DNA of 64,000 bases from Paralithodes platypus (lineage: Eukaryota > Arthropoda > Malacostraca > Decapoda > Lithodidae). Both the position numbers and the translations under genes were made by a program. Each line of letters begins with the position of its first letter. Position 1 is the stretch's first letter. This document shows, piece after piece, positions 41,698 to 52,375 of the stretch. The notes under the pieces are model-generated. The model was not told the origin of the DNA. It saw only the letters and a program-made list of their open reading frames with translations, and did no database searches. The stretch spans positions 276,859-340,858 of the forward strand of contig JAVRFV010002319.1 in NCBI GenBank assembly GCA_032716605.1. The letters are read 5' to 3'.

Positions 41698-44555
41698 ATG
41701 GACAGTACGCCAAATAGTGATTCCGCTGTGTCCGATACCGTGCTTCCTACGACGCCCTTGCTTGTTCGTCGCGCCTTACCCCGACGCCATCGCCTAAATG
41801 TGTTATCTCCCGGAGGTATTGAGACGACATTGAGACTTTATGAGCGAGCTGATGCCAAGCATAATGTTGATGATGAAGTCAGTGACGACTCCAGTAATTA
41901 TAAGTCGAGTGATTATGGCCATGAGAGTGATAAAGAAGAGCAATTCCTGGGATTTGCGAGAGAACATGACAGTGATGAGAGTGATGAAGGTGATGTACCA
42001 GTTGTTGAGGAAGCTGGTTTACCTAAAGACAGTGAACTTGAGAGAGTGAGCGAGTGGGAGAGTTCAAGGTCACTCACCAAATTTCGCTTAAGTGACACGA
42101 TGCCAAGCCCTTCCCCAGGTAAATCGCCTTTCAAGCTACATTTGTATAAGCAGAAAATACTTGAGAAGGCGGCCGCGGCAGCTAGGGAACAAGCAAAACT
42201 ACTTGGTGAGGATGAGGCTGTGAGTGAGGGTCAGCGTGGTGACCCTTCTCGTCCGCCATTGTCTCCCTTATCTACCCACGCCACCCAAGATGACCCGGAT
42301 GCCCCGCATTCTTCCCCACCACCCCCACCATTGCCAAGGGTTGAGGACCCCACACTTTCGGCCTATTTGCCTCCTAGGTCCCCCGACAGGAGACATACTG
42401 CTGCCGAAAAGGGGAAAGGTAGGAAATATACCAAGAAAATTAAGAAAAGTAAGAGAGTTTTGTTCGAGGCTCCCGCGGCGTCCACCCCGGCTGGCCCCAG
42501 CCATACGTCCCCGCAACTTTCCCCACGGTCCTCCCCACCTCTCCCGCCTTCAACATGTCTTCCTGAAGAAGTCTTTGAGCTCGCATCACCAATACCTGGC
42601 CCTAGTGACAGTGAAACATTGCTTTCTGTCACTCGTCGCAGGCCAAGGAGCCCGGGACCTCGGGGGGACACAGCCTCACCTGCCACTCCTTCCCCACCTC
42701 GCCCACCCGCACGCCGCCCACGCATCACTGGTTCCCTGCCAGATTATGTGGGGGCCACTGATGATGAAGGGCACCTCTCTCAAGACTCTGGCCATGATTA
42801 CATAGGTCCACCGTCAGGGCAAGATGACCACTCTGACGATGACTATATGGACATCGACGACCCTCGACCCATCCGCTTGGCCCGGCGTCGTGCTGCCCGT
42901 CGTGCTGCCCACCGCCCTGGCCGCCGCCCTCGCCGCCCTAGGGCGCGCGCCTCCCGAGTTGGCCGTGGGCGTGCTGGGCCACCAGCTGGAGCTCCTCGTC
43001 AGCGTAGACAAGACCCATTCTACGTTTTTCAGTGGCAAGACGTAGTTGATGAGGATGCATACAACCCTGATGTGCCAGCTTTTGATGAGGTACTGGAGGG
43101 TTCAGGCGTTACCCCCAATTTTCCTGCAGGCCCCAATGCTCCACCACACGAACTGTTTGAGGCCTTCTTTGATGAGGAGGTGGTAGGCTATGTTGTCAAA
43201 GAGACAAATAAGCAGCACCAATTCCAGGTCCACTTTTTGGGAAAGGTGACCAAGGGCCACATGAGGCAGTGGACCCCAGTGACTCATAAAGAGTTCATGG
43301 TGTTCCTGGCACTCACCATGCTAATGCCTCATGTCAAGAAGCATAGGTTGCCTGACTATTGGATCACCAATGATCTGATATCCACCCCTGCCTTCGGGAA
43401 ATATATGTCTCGCGACCGGTACCTTGATATCCTCGCAGCGCTCCATCTTGTCACCAACCTTGACGTCCACCTCCCAGACAAGCTGTGGAAGATTAGGACG
43501 TTGTATGAGATGATGCGAGAACGCTTCACCTCCTACTTCAAGCCCTTCCGCAAGGTCGTCATTGACGAGTCTCTTGTGCTGTTCCGGGGAAAACTCAGCT
43601 TCCGGCAGTACATCCCCTCAAAAAGACATCGCTTTGGCATAAAATTCTTTGTGCTGTGCGACTGCCAAACTGGCTATGTCCTGGACTTCCTGGTCTACAG
43701 CGGGAAGGAAGGGGACTTGCTTGTGGACCCCCTCATTGGCTTTGGCGGAGCAGTGGTGCAAGCCATGATGGACCGCTACTTTCATAAGAATCACGTCCTC
43801 TACACGGACAATTATTACACGTCCCCCACTCTCTCACAGTACCTGCATGAGCGCAAGACGGGAAGGGCATGCCACCTTTCCCTCCAAAGACCAAAAAAGG
43901 TGATGTGTTCAAGAAGAAGTCGGGGCCCATTCTGGCTATCCACTGGCACGACCAGCGGAAGGTCAACCTCCTGACCACCATCCACAAGGGGGAAATGGTG
44001 GAGACTGGCAAGGTGGATCGCCGCACCCAGGCCAGGGTGACCAAGCCCGATGCTGTCCTGGACTACAACATCAACATGAGGCTGGTGGACAAGTCCGACA
44101 TGCAGATAGGCTTCATTGACTGCCTGCGTACCTCGTGCAGATGGTACAAAAAGTTCTTTCTGCATATGGTGGACATGTCAGTTCTGAATGCCTACAACAT
44201 ATACAAGCTTCGGAATGTGAACACACCCATGAAGTTCAATAGCCTGCGGAGGTTCCAAAAGCAGGTGTTGACGGAGCTCCTGGAGAAGTATGCTATGCCA
44301 CAGAGGGCAGTGGCACATCCTGGGCCCGCCGTTATTGACCGCTTGCAGTCTGCTCAATACTTGACTAGGCACAGGCTTGGTTCCCTGCCTCAGAATGAAT
44401 CCGGAAGAACACAGCAGAAGCGGTGCCATGTCTGCTACAACAGCAGGGTGAAGCCGAGGTCAGGTAAAAAGTCAACCCTGGAGTGTGTGGAGTGCAAGGT
44501 GGCACTCTGTGCTGTAGATTGCTTCTTTGATTACCACTCCAAGCTGGAGTTCTAA
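41698..44555 (+). pseudogene. piggyBac transposase (PGBD-like) with unusually long N-terminus, one frame break
   Basis: DDD transposase (DDE_Tnp_1_7) that would cut and paste at TTAA. The ATG at 41698 (MDSTPNSDS) is chosen because it follows the TIR within the element. Residues 1 to about 440 are acidic, Pro/Ser-rich and end in an Arg-rich tract (RRPRARASRVGRGRAG). The catalytic domain starts near FYVFQWQDV. Asp residues are present at 43564 (VVIDESL), 43807 (LYTDNYY) and 44088 (RLVDKSD). A Cys-rich C-terminus (CHVCYNS...CVECKVALCAVDC) resembles the usual zinc-binding tail. Near 43861 the frame shifts and the conserved CGTVRxNRK-type stretch before KGMP is absent. A deletion of about 28 or 31 nt is inferred. 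Total length is about 950 residues; most family members have 550-700. Confidence 0.93.
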
Positions 44556-44575
44556 TAATCATACTGAAATTGCCA

Positions 44576-44581
44576 AATAAA
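44576..44581 (+). terminator. poly(A) signal AATAAA for the piggyBac gene
   Basis: It lies 20 bp after the stop codon, at a plausible distance. Further AATAAA motifs occur in the downstream repeat. Confidence 0.5.
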
Positions 44582-44824
44582 ATGACAATATGTACACTAT
44601 AATTATATATAGGCAAAAAGTGGAAGAAAACCAATGTATTGTAATACAAAAGTCATGTATTATGAGAACATTGATACAAATACAATTACACCATAATAAT
44701 ATGTGAAAGTGACACATATGTATATACCAAGTGACATTCATATGATTAGAACCTATAGAAATATATAAATCAGTGAAAAAAGACACAATAAATTGTATAT
44801 AAAACGTTTACAAATCATATAACT

Positions 44825-45535
44825 AAGTGAAAGTGACACAAGACCTAATATTTGATGGCCAAAGTATAATAAACACCTGTGATAACGAATAATCAGTGCC
44901 TAATACAACAATAACCTACCTCAATTACTAATAAAATGTACGGTATCGAGTGAAAATGAGCATTATCAGTGACAGTGACACTCTCTAAAGCATATTTGTC
45001 AAAGTGAAAGTGACACAAGACCTAATATTTGATGGCCAAAGTATAATAAACACCTGTGATAACGAATAATCAGTGCCTAATACAACAATAACCTACCTCA
45101 ATTACTAATAAAATGTACGGTATCGAGTGAAAATGAGCATTATCAGTGACAGTGACACTCTCTAAAGCATATTTGTCAAAGTGAAAGTGACACAAGACCT
45201 AATATTTGATGGCCAAAGTATAATAAACACCTGTGATAACGAATAATCAGTGCCTAATACAACAATAACCTACCTCAATTACTAATAAAATGTACGGTAT
45301 CGAGTGAAAATGAGCATTATCAGTGACAGTGACACTCTCTAAAGCATATTTGTCAAAGTGAAAGTGACACAAGACCTAATATTTGATGGCCAAAGTATAA
45401 TAAACACCTGTGATAACGAATAATCAGTGCCTAATACAACAATAAGCTACCTCAATTACTAATAAAATGTACGGTATCGAGTGAAAATTAGCAATATCAG
45501 TGACAGTGATACCCTAATAAACATATTTTATATAA
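44825..45535. repeat. 177-bp tandem repeat, four copies, in piggyBac 3' region
   Basis: Units start at 44825, 45002, 45179 and 45356 with 'aagtgaaagtgacacaagac'. Copies are nearly identical until the last, which carries several changes ('aagctacc', 'aaaattagcaatatc'). Confidence 0.96.
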
Positions 45536-45921
45536 TTGGCCTCAAAATAACTAGAAAATATCAAATAAACATCACATTCTCAATATCAAACACTAAAATC
45601 GTCTAAGGGAGATAAATACTTTGGCGCGGCGAGCGGCTAGGTGCGTCGTAGCCATGGCCGAGGCGACGCGTCCGAACGCGGGAAGAATTTGCCGCCGAAA
45701 AGCACTCGTCTTCCCGCGCTCACCATTATGCAACCAGAGGGGCTAGAGACCTCTACTCAACGCCATTCGACAGAGGAAGGTTTGTGGAACATTATTCTTT
45801 TTTATTCACAACATTACATGACATATTCATTGACTTACAGAGTAGTTAACATAGGCCAAAGATCGTCAAAACAACCGGTACCGGAGCACAGTCGTAAGCT
45901 ATAGCCCCCGGGGCTGGAGGG
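45536..45921. other. piggyBac right subterminal region
   Basis: A GC-rich patch (45625-45725, 'ggcgcggcgagcgg') is followed by AT-rich sequence and the right end. No ORF of note. Confidence 0.6.
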
Positions 45922-45925
45922 TTAA
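45922..45925. repeat. TTAA target-site duplication, right
   Basis: Second copy of the TTAA at 41501-41504. Confidence 0.95.
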
Positions 45926-46934
45926 TCTATCATTAGCAAATTTTTTAGCAAGCAGGCAGTTTGAAATATCTTTATTCCACCATTTGGGCTTATTATTATG
46001 GCCTGGACGCCGAGTTTTCGATGGTATGCAGTCTTGCACTGCTTTTAGGTAAGTGGCTTCGAATAACTTCCAAGATGTATTTATGTCGTTATTGTGAATT
46101 AAAAAGCTCCAGTCAGTTTCTTTAAACATAGCTCTAAGTTTATGGAAGTTTGCTTTCTTGAAATTAGGGACTTTTTCGATGCTATTATTTGGTTCGTTAC
46201 TAGTAAACTTTAAAGTGAAAGTTATCGTACGATGGTCGCTGTTACTGAATTCATCACCAACATTCAAATTCTCTATTAATTCTTCTTTTGTTGCAAGTAC
46301 AATGTCAAGAACGTTATTACCACGGGTCGGCGTTCCAACAAATTGATAAAGCGAACTCTCTTGCAAGTTCGTATACAAGTCATTTCTGGAGTGTGAAGTA
46401 AGAGTATCGCCCCACTTGGTCACAGGTAAATTAAAGTCACCAAAAATTATGGTATCTTGTGAGTTACTTACATCTGCAATTTGTTCGTAAATTTCTCGGT
46501 CAGTTTGCACGGATTGAGCTGGAGGTCTGTATATTAATGCAAGTATTATTTTGGTACCTTTATTATTCTTTATTAGCACAAAAGATGCGTCGACGTTCAC
46601 AATTTGAGGTTTTGACAAGAGGGTAGGGTTAAGACTTTCTTTGATATAAAGTAAAACGCCACCTCCATTTCGATTTATTCGGCTTTTCTCAAACATTACA
46701 TAACCGGGAAGTGAATACTCTGCTAAAAAAGTCTCTATCTTCTGTATTGAGCCAAGATTCTGTTATGCCAATCACATCATAATTTTCTGTAAACACTAGC
46801 TCCTCTAAATCTGAAAATTTATTGCGTATGCTACGAGCGTTTGCATAGAAAACCTTTAAATTTGTTATTTTAGAACTCACGGAACGCTCTTTAATAATAT
46901 TTTTGGTTCTTGTCGGATCTACATTTATGTTCAT
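45926..46934 (-). pseudogene. CR1-like LINE ORF2, apurinic-type endonuclease part
   Basis: The AP-like endonuclease would nick the target DNA to prime reverse transcription. From 46934 down it shows FYANARSIRNKF, VIGITESWLN (catalytic E), GGVLLYIKESL, ALIYRPPAQS, IIFGDFNLPVTKW (catalytic D, N) and SNSDHRTITFTLKF (SDH). KPKWWNKDISNCLLAKKFAN lies just before the piggyBac insertion. One extra T in a run near 46722 shifts the frame between TEDRDF and VMFEKSRINR. The start at 46934 (MNINVDP) lies 83 bp after the ORF1 stop. Confidence 0.92.
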
Positions 46935-47017
46935 GGCTGTCCTCGGTCCTCGCTGTCTTCGGTCCTTATCGCTGGTGGTCCTCGGTTGCCTCTGTTTTTT
47001 TCTTGGCGTTGGATGAT

Positions 47018-48133
47018 TTATGTCACTGCTGCTTCTTCTCGGATGGCGTTTTTTGATCCATGGCTGCGGACTGCTTCGTGTAGGAGACGACCAATGCGTG
47101 CTGAACCCACAGGGTTTAGATGAGTGCCATCCTTGCGGAACAGAGTAGGCTGGTTGTAGAAGTTGTCCCAGAGGTTGATGAATTCAACTTCTTCCCTCAG
47201 ACACAAATGTTTTAGTCGGCTATTTGTGCTGAAGGCCTTGTCGTAGAATTTGTCAGGTGCGTCGATCTTGGGGAGAATGCCTGAGATGATGATATTCCTT
47301 GACTTGTTTTTGTAGTGCTGGATCATCTTGCGATATTTCTCCATCAATTCTTCGGATCTGGTGCGCATGAGGTCATTTGAACCAGCATGGATGACAAAAA
47401 GGGTATTTTCATTTGCATCCTTTGTGGTATCTTCGAAGGCTTCCACAATGTCGTCCAGTCCAGCTCCTGGGATGCAAAATCTTTTTCGTTGATTTGGGAC
47501 TCTGTCGCAGAACTCTTCGACCTGTCCTCGTAGGATGGAATCCCCAACGAGCCTGGTCTCTTCTGGTTCGTCTTCCATCTCTACCAATATCTCAAATCTG
47601 TTTGACATTGTGACTGGTAGAGGAGACCTTTTCTGCGTTGGCCGTGCACCGTTCCTCACTGGTGTAAATCCGGAAACCTGTGGTGGCGGGACTCTACGTA
47701 CAGGTCGGGGAGAGGAGTGGTTAGAACGGGGGCGAGGGGTTGGTACTGTTCGTGCTAGCAGGCTTCTTGCACGAGGAGTGGGGGAGAGAGTAAGGTGAAC
47801 AGGGCGGCTGTCCTGGTTTGATGTCGGCTCAGGTTCGTCAGAAGCATCTGCTGCAGTGTCTACTGCAGGTGTTGGATTGTTGGCAGATGACGTTGGGGCG
47901 GTGGTGGATGCTGGAGTTGAAACAATTTGAGTTAGTGATACTCCAACGTTGAGTGTTACAAACTCTTGGAGTGATTCCAGCTTCCTGGTGAGGGCGTTGA
48001 TCTTGTTGAGGGCTTCATCCAATTTTGCTGTCAAATCCTCTCGTTGCTGGCAGAGTCGGCAGACTTGTGGATCGGCAGGAGCAAACATGGAAGCACCAAA
48101 CCTACCGGCGCAGTTCGTACAGGCACGAGGCAT
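47018..48133 (-). CDS. CR1-like LINE ORF1 protein with SGNH/GDSL esterase domain
   Basis: An intact frame of about 371 residues. The N-terminus has two Cys pairs (CTNC and CRLC, a zinc-knuckle-like arrangement). A short coiled coil follows (LTAKLDEALNKINALTRKLE), then a Pro/Ser/Thr-rich basic linker. The C-terminal SGNH hydrolase fold shows GDSILR (block I Ser), HAGSNDL (block III, Asn) and DGTHLNPVGSARIG (block V, Asp/His). Such esterases occur in ORF1 of CR1-group LINEs (known); their substrate is uncertain. The ATG at 48133 (ACCATGC context, MPRACTNC) is preferred over the in-frame ATG at 48145. Confidence 0.9.
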   Translation of the reverse strand: MPRACTNCAGRFGASMFAPADPQVCRLCQQREDLTAKLDEALNKINALTRKLESLQEFVTLNVGVSLTQIVSTPASTTAPTSSANNPTPAVDTAADASDEPEPTSNQDSRPVHLTLSPTPRARSLLARTVPTPRPRSNHSSPRPVRRVPPPQVSGFTPVRNGARPTQKRSPLPVTMSNRFEILVEMEDEPEETRLVGDSILRGQVEEFCDRVPNQRKRFCIPGAGLDDIVEAFEDTTKDANENTLFVIHAGSNDLMRTRSEELMEKYRKMIQHYKNKSRNIIISGILPKIDAPDKFYDKAFSTNSRLKHLCLREEVEFINLWDNFYNQPTLFRKDGTHLNPVGSARIGRLLHEAVRSHGSKNAIREEAAVT

Positions 48134-48164
48134 GGTGACGATCACTTTCTTCAGTTCACTTCAC

Positions 48165-48790
48165 TCACTTAAAAACACTTAACTCACTTTAAAAACACTA
48201 AACTCACTTTAAAAACACTTCACTTACTTAAATAGGCCTAACCGAAAACAACAATTTTGAAATACACACAAATAGGTTATCAGCGGTGATAGACTAACCA
48301 AAAATTAAAACAAAACTAAATTAAATTTGAATACGCAGTGATAGCCGAACCGAAAACAATTTTATGTTTATTTAAACAGAAATAGGCCACCAGGGGTTAT
48401 AGCCTATCCTAACCGAAAACAAAAATTATGAAATACCGGTACGCAGAAATAGGTCACCAGCGGTGATAGCCTAACTGAAAATTTAAAAATTGAAGTACGC
48501 AGAAATAGGCCACCAGGGATGATAGCCTAGACTAACCGAAAACAAAAATAACCGAAAACAAAAATTATGAAATACCGGTACGCAGAAATAGGCCACCAGC
48601 GGTGATAGCCTAGACTAACCGAAAACTAAAATAACCGAAAACAAAAATTATGAAATACTGGTACGCAGAAATAGGCCACCAGCGGTGATAGCCTAACTGA
48701 AAATTTAAAAATTGAAGTACGCAGAAATAGGCCACCAGGGATGATAGCCTAGACTAACCGAAAACAAAATTAACCGAAAACAAAAATTAA
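48165..48790. repeat. tandem repeats upstream of LINE ORF1
   Basis: First come three 21-bp units of 'aaaaacacttaactcacttt'. Then four to five units of 70-120 bp follow, with 'cgcagaaataggccaccagc' and 'ggtgatagcctaac'. They may be LINE 5' UTR promoter repeats or a separate minisatellite. Confidence 0.85.
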
Positions 48791-48795
48791 CCGAA

Positions 48796-48799
<4 letters not shown>

Positions 48800-48846
<47 letters not shown>
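48800..48846. repeat. (GA)n microsatellite
   Basis: About 46 bp of GA dinucleotides. Confidence 0.98.
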
Positions 48847-48849
<3 letters not shown>

Positions 48850-48969
48850 GGCGAGTTCGGGTTGCAATTACGATACGATTTTTCCATTTTGTCCAGGAAT
48901 TTGGTAACTTTTCACAAAGGATAAGGAATTTAGTATACAAAAGTACGGTAGTCACAGGCCGCGGGGTTA

Positions 48970-49344
48970 TTAAGGGAGCCCACCTCGCTCTTTATATCTT
49001 TCTCTCGCTCTCACTTTGGCTTTTATCCATTCGGCCCCATTCAGCCAACTGTTTTAAGACGTTATCCCCAACTAGGTGTCGATTTCTTCCTGGCGAGCGA
49101 TAGCGAGCCAGCATTGTATGGAGAAATCCGGCTTCGCCGGAATTTTTTTTCTATCGAAAAATTTACAAATTTAACTTGCTGTCAAAACAAAAATATATAT
49201 ATGCTGGCTCGCTACCGGTCGCCAGGAAAATATTGACACCTGAATGGGGTTAAACGTCTTAAAACAGTAGGCTGAATTGGGCCGGATGGATACAAGCCAA
49301 AGAGACAGGGAGAGAAAGAAAAAAAGCAAGGTGGGCTTCCTTAA
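48970..49344. mobile_element. foldback MITE, complete, with TTAA target duplication
   Basis: TTAA lies at 48970-48973 and 49341-49344. The ends GGGAGCCCACCTCGC and GCAAGGTGGGCTTCC are inverted. The arms continue through 'tccattcggccccattcagc' to a central 'ccggcttcgccgg' hairpin. The 367-bp element is almost entirely self-complementary. It is the same family as 22661 and 31215. Confidence 0.92.
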
Positions 49345-49805
49345 ATGATTCCCGGCGTTCAATATTCGGCGTTGTGAAGGGGAGATGGGTCGTTTTTAAT
49401 TTATGAGAAATTAGTCTATCACATGGGTGGGTGGGTGTGCAAGTGTCTTCTATGCCAGATTAGCTGAACAAATATCTGATAAAAAGCGCCAGTATAGAAG
49501 CCAAGTCATAACATGGATGAGACACCGGTTCTCTTTCTCTCTCCTCAGGTCTGCACTCCTGTGTCTCAGGGGTACAAGGTCCTCCCCGCTACAGAGGACA
49601 AGAGTGAGAGGTTTGGACTTTGAAATGGTCGTGGCGGAGGGACGAATTGGGGAACAACTAGGTTGATTGTAGGGAGGTACTGGTACAATAAGATAAACTA
49701 CAATGTAACTAGAATAAGATAGATTGTACACCACTTTGTAATTGTCACTTTAATAAAAGTTTAAGGTGAGAGTGAATCCAGGTCGTATGCCAAAAAGATG
49801 CTTTT

Positions 49806-49856
<51 letters not shown>

Positions 49857-50129
49857 ATGTATGTATGTGTGTAGGATGAGAACGAATCCAGGTCGTATGG
49901 CAAAAAAAAATATATATATATAGTGTTCGTATTTTTCTGCGCAAAGGTACGGCGAGTAAAAACGGAACATACCTGTACCTGCTCGACTCTCAGGAAATGA
50001 TACCGTTTCACTTTGTTTGCATAGCTGACGACCGAGTACCGGTACCCACCTGTGAAGAGAACAAGAAAGGGTAATTAGTATCAAACACGCCAATATAGCA
50101 TAGGGCATAATATAGACAATCATAATATG
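49345..50129. other. unrecognised sequence with (GT)n(ATGT)n microsatellite
   Basis: The microsatellite is at 49811-49871 and is flanked by 'gaatccaggtcgtatg' on both sides (49776 and 49886). An 80-codon open frame at 49427-49666 has no recognisable domain. Confidence 0.6.
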
Positions 50130-50325
50130 TTGTTGTTGTTGTTCCCCAAGCTGCCTGGCCGAACAGCCCCAAGGCCCCGAGCAAGGCCAAGGCCATAACC
50201 AAGCGCCCCCACAGAACCCTCCCCGCCGACCACAATAAAGCCTGGGTGACCGAAGCCACTCCATGGCGGGGAGCTTGAGGAGGGTGCGGAAACGCCCGGG
50301 AAACCAAAGCCCCACCCACAATCAT
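50130..50325 (-). mobile_element. retroposon with (AAC)n tail, 5'-truncated copy
   Basis: The reverse complement of the GC-rich 3' half of the family at 23.4, 31.9 and 62.95 kb, ending in (GTT)n at 50130-50145. Confidence 0.75.
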
Positions 50326-50341
50326 ATGTTAACACTATTAG

Positions 50342-52363
50342 GTGCACAATAAGGAGGAAGCATTCAAATGGTACCGACGCCTTAAAACTCAAGACTCTCA
50401 TTCTTCATATGTTTCTGCCCGGAATCAAGCCAAATCTGTTCTTCGACTTGCCAAACACTCTTTCATCAATAATAAATGCACTGAACTATCCAACTCTAGC
50501 TCTTCCCAAGCTTTCTGGCATCTAGCCAAAAACCTCTCCAACAATTTCTCTTCCTCGTCTTTCCCTCCCCTTTCCCACTCTGATGGCACAACCATCACTT
50601 CTTCCTCTGACAAAGCTAAACTCTTCGCTCAAACTTTGCTAGAAACTCCACCTTGGATGATTCCGGTGCTATTCCTCCCTCTCTGCCCTCCTCTCTCTTA
50701 CTTATGCCTAATATCCTAATCTCTTCTAAAGATGTACTTTCAACCCTCTCTGGGCTTAACACTAATAAGGCGTACGGTCCGGACGGTGTTCCTCCTGTTG
50801 TTCTCAAAAACTGTGCTTCCGTGCTGACTCCCTGCCTAGGCAAACTCTTTCGTCTCTGTCTATCCTCTAACGTCTTCCCTTCATGCTGGAAGTTTGCTCA
50901 CATTCAACCTGTCCCAAAGAAGGGTGACTGCTCTCAACCCTCCAACTATCGTCCAATTGCTCTTATCTCTTGTCTTTGTAAAGTTTTTGAAACTATTCTT
51001 GCTTCCAAATTTCTTAAGCATTTCTCTTCTCATAATCTGCTCTTAGATCGCCAGTATGGCTTCCTTAAGGGTCGCTCTACTGGTGATCTTCTTTCATATC
51101 TTACTAACTCTTGGTCATCCTCCTTTCGGGACTTCGGTGAGACTTTTTCTATTGCACTAAACATATCGAAAGCCTTCGATAGAGTCTGGCATAAATCTTT
51201 AATTTCTAAACTACCCTCCTTCGGTTTCTATCCCTCCATCTGTGCCTTTGTCTCTAATGTCCTTTCCGGCCGTTCCATAGCTGCGGTTGTGGACGGCCAT
51301 TGTTCACTTCCTCACCCTATAAACTCCGGTGTTCCTCAGGGCTCTGTCCTATCTCCTATTCTCTTTCTAATTTTTATAAATGATCTCCTTAACTGTACCT
51401 TAATTCCCATCCATTCATACGCAGACGACTCAACCTTACACTACTCCATTAGTTTTTCAGAACGCCCAAGCCAGCAATCCCTCAACGACAACGTAATGAA
51501 GCCATAGAACTCTTAAATTCTGATCTAAATACTATTTCCAATTGGGGCAGAGAAAACCTTGTTAACTTTAATGCTTCCAAAACACAATTTCTCCATCTAT
51601 CTACCCGTCAGGATCTCCCAGCGGACTATCCCTTATTCTTCAACAATACAAAAATTAACCCTTCATCTTCTCTCAATATTCTTGGTGTCTCTTTTTCTTC
51701 TGCTCTCATTTGGAAGGACCATATTACCAGTCTTGCTAAGGCAGCCTCCCAAAAGCTGGGTGTGCTCAACCGCCTTAGGGGGTTCTTTTCCCCTGCACAG
51801 CTTCTTGCTCTGTACAAGGGCATAGTGCGCCCTTGTATTGAGTATTGTTCACATGTGTGGGGAGGTTCCTTTCACACCGCTCTCCTAGACAAAGTTGAAA
51901 GGAAGGCCTTTCGTATCATTAACTCCCGTCCACTCACCAACTCTCTGCAACCTCTCTCTCTCCGCCGCAATGTTGCATCTCTCTCGCTATTCTATCGCTA
52001 CTATAATAATCAGTGTTCCTCAGAGCTATCCCAGTGCATACCACCTCCTTTACGTAGGGCACGTGGTACCCGTCTTGCAACTCAATCCCACCCATACTCT
52101 GTGCAACTCTCCAACCCAAGAGTGAAACGTTACTCTCAAACTTTCTTCTACTCAACATCTGAGCTCTGGAACTCTCTCCCAGAATCAGTCTTTCCCTCTT
52201 CCTATGACTTAAATTGCTTCAAACTCCGTGTGTCCAGGCATTTTGGCTCGAACGTCCCTTGATTTTGGCCCTGTCACTCTTTCAACTATGGGGGAGGCAC
52301 TCGCTATAGGCAGTTATGCCTTTTGCCTCCCTCAATCACATAGAAAAAAAAAAAAAAAAAAAA
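50342..52363 (+). pseudogene. jockey-like LINE, 5'-truncated, ORF2 RT with poly(A)
   Basis: The RT core is nearly complete but the endonuclease is absent. It shows GLNTNKAYGPDGVPPVVLKN, PKKGDCSQPSNYRPIALIS, FSIALNISKAFDRVWH (motif A), SGVPQGSVLSPILFLIFIND, IHSYADDSTL (catalytic DD) and SLNILGVSFSS. The C-terminus follows with YKGIVRPCIEYCSHVWGG, LWNSLPESVF and FKLRVSRHF, and a stop at 52262. Single-base frame breaks lie near 50645 and 51475. A 20-bp poly(A) ends at 52363. Fragments of the same family lie at 27004 and 33606. The clade (jockey superfamily) is probable, not certain. Confidence 0.9.
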
Positions 52364-52364
52364 C

Positions 52365-52375
52365 GTCTTGGGGGT
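52365..52375. repeat. 11-bp inverted repeat flanking the satellite, left
   Basis: GTCTTGGGGGT is the reverse complement of 61776-61786. It separates the LINE poly(A) from the satellite array. Confidence 0.7.

Larger units (their letters stand above)
41505..45921 (+). mobile_element. piggyBac transposon, 4417 bp, inserted into the CR1 LINE
   Basis: The element starts CCCCTCCAACCCGGATGGGC and ends CCCCGGGGCTGGAGGG, an imperfect inverted pair of about 20 bp. TTAA flanks both ends. Near the left end 'gggctcttgaacgcccat' is directly repeated (41520 and 41568), a likely subterminal transposase-binding repeat. It carries one gene and a 177-bp tandem repeat in its 3' region. Confidence 0.95.
39615..48190 (-). 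mobile_element. CR1-clade LINE, near full length, split by a piggyBac insertion
   Basis: Reading on the minus strand there is a tandem-repeat 5' region, ORF1 with an esterase domain, ORF2 endonuclease, the piggyBac insertion, ORF2 RT and a C-terminus ending at 39634. Without the 4.4-kb insertion it is about 4.1 kb. ORF1 with an SGNH esterase is known in CR1-group LINEs. The 3' UTR is almost absent (T-run then C-run at 39608-39630), so the extreme 3' end may be missing. Confidence 0.88.

Noticed and set aside
49427..49666. 79-codon open frame as a host gene
   Set aside because: No domain, homologue, splice context or repeat-free support. The length is compatible with chance.
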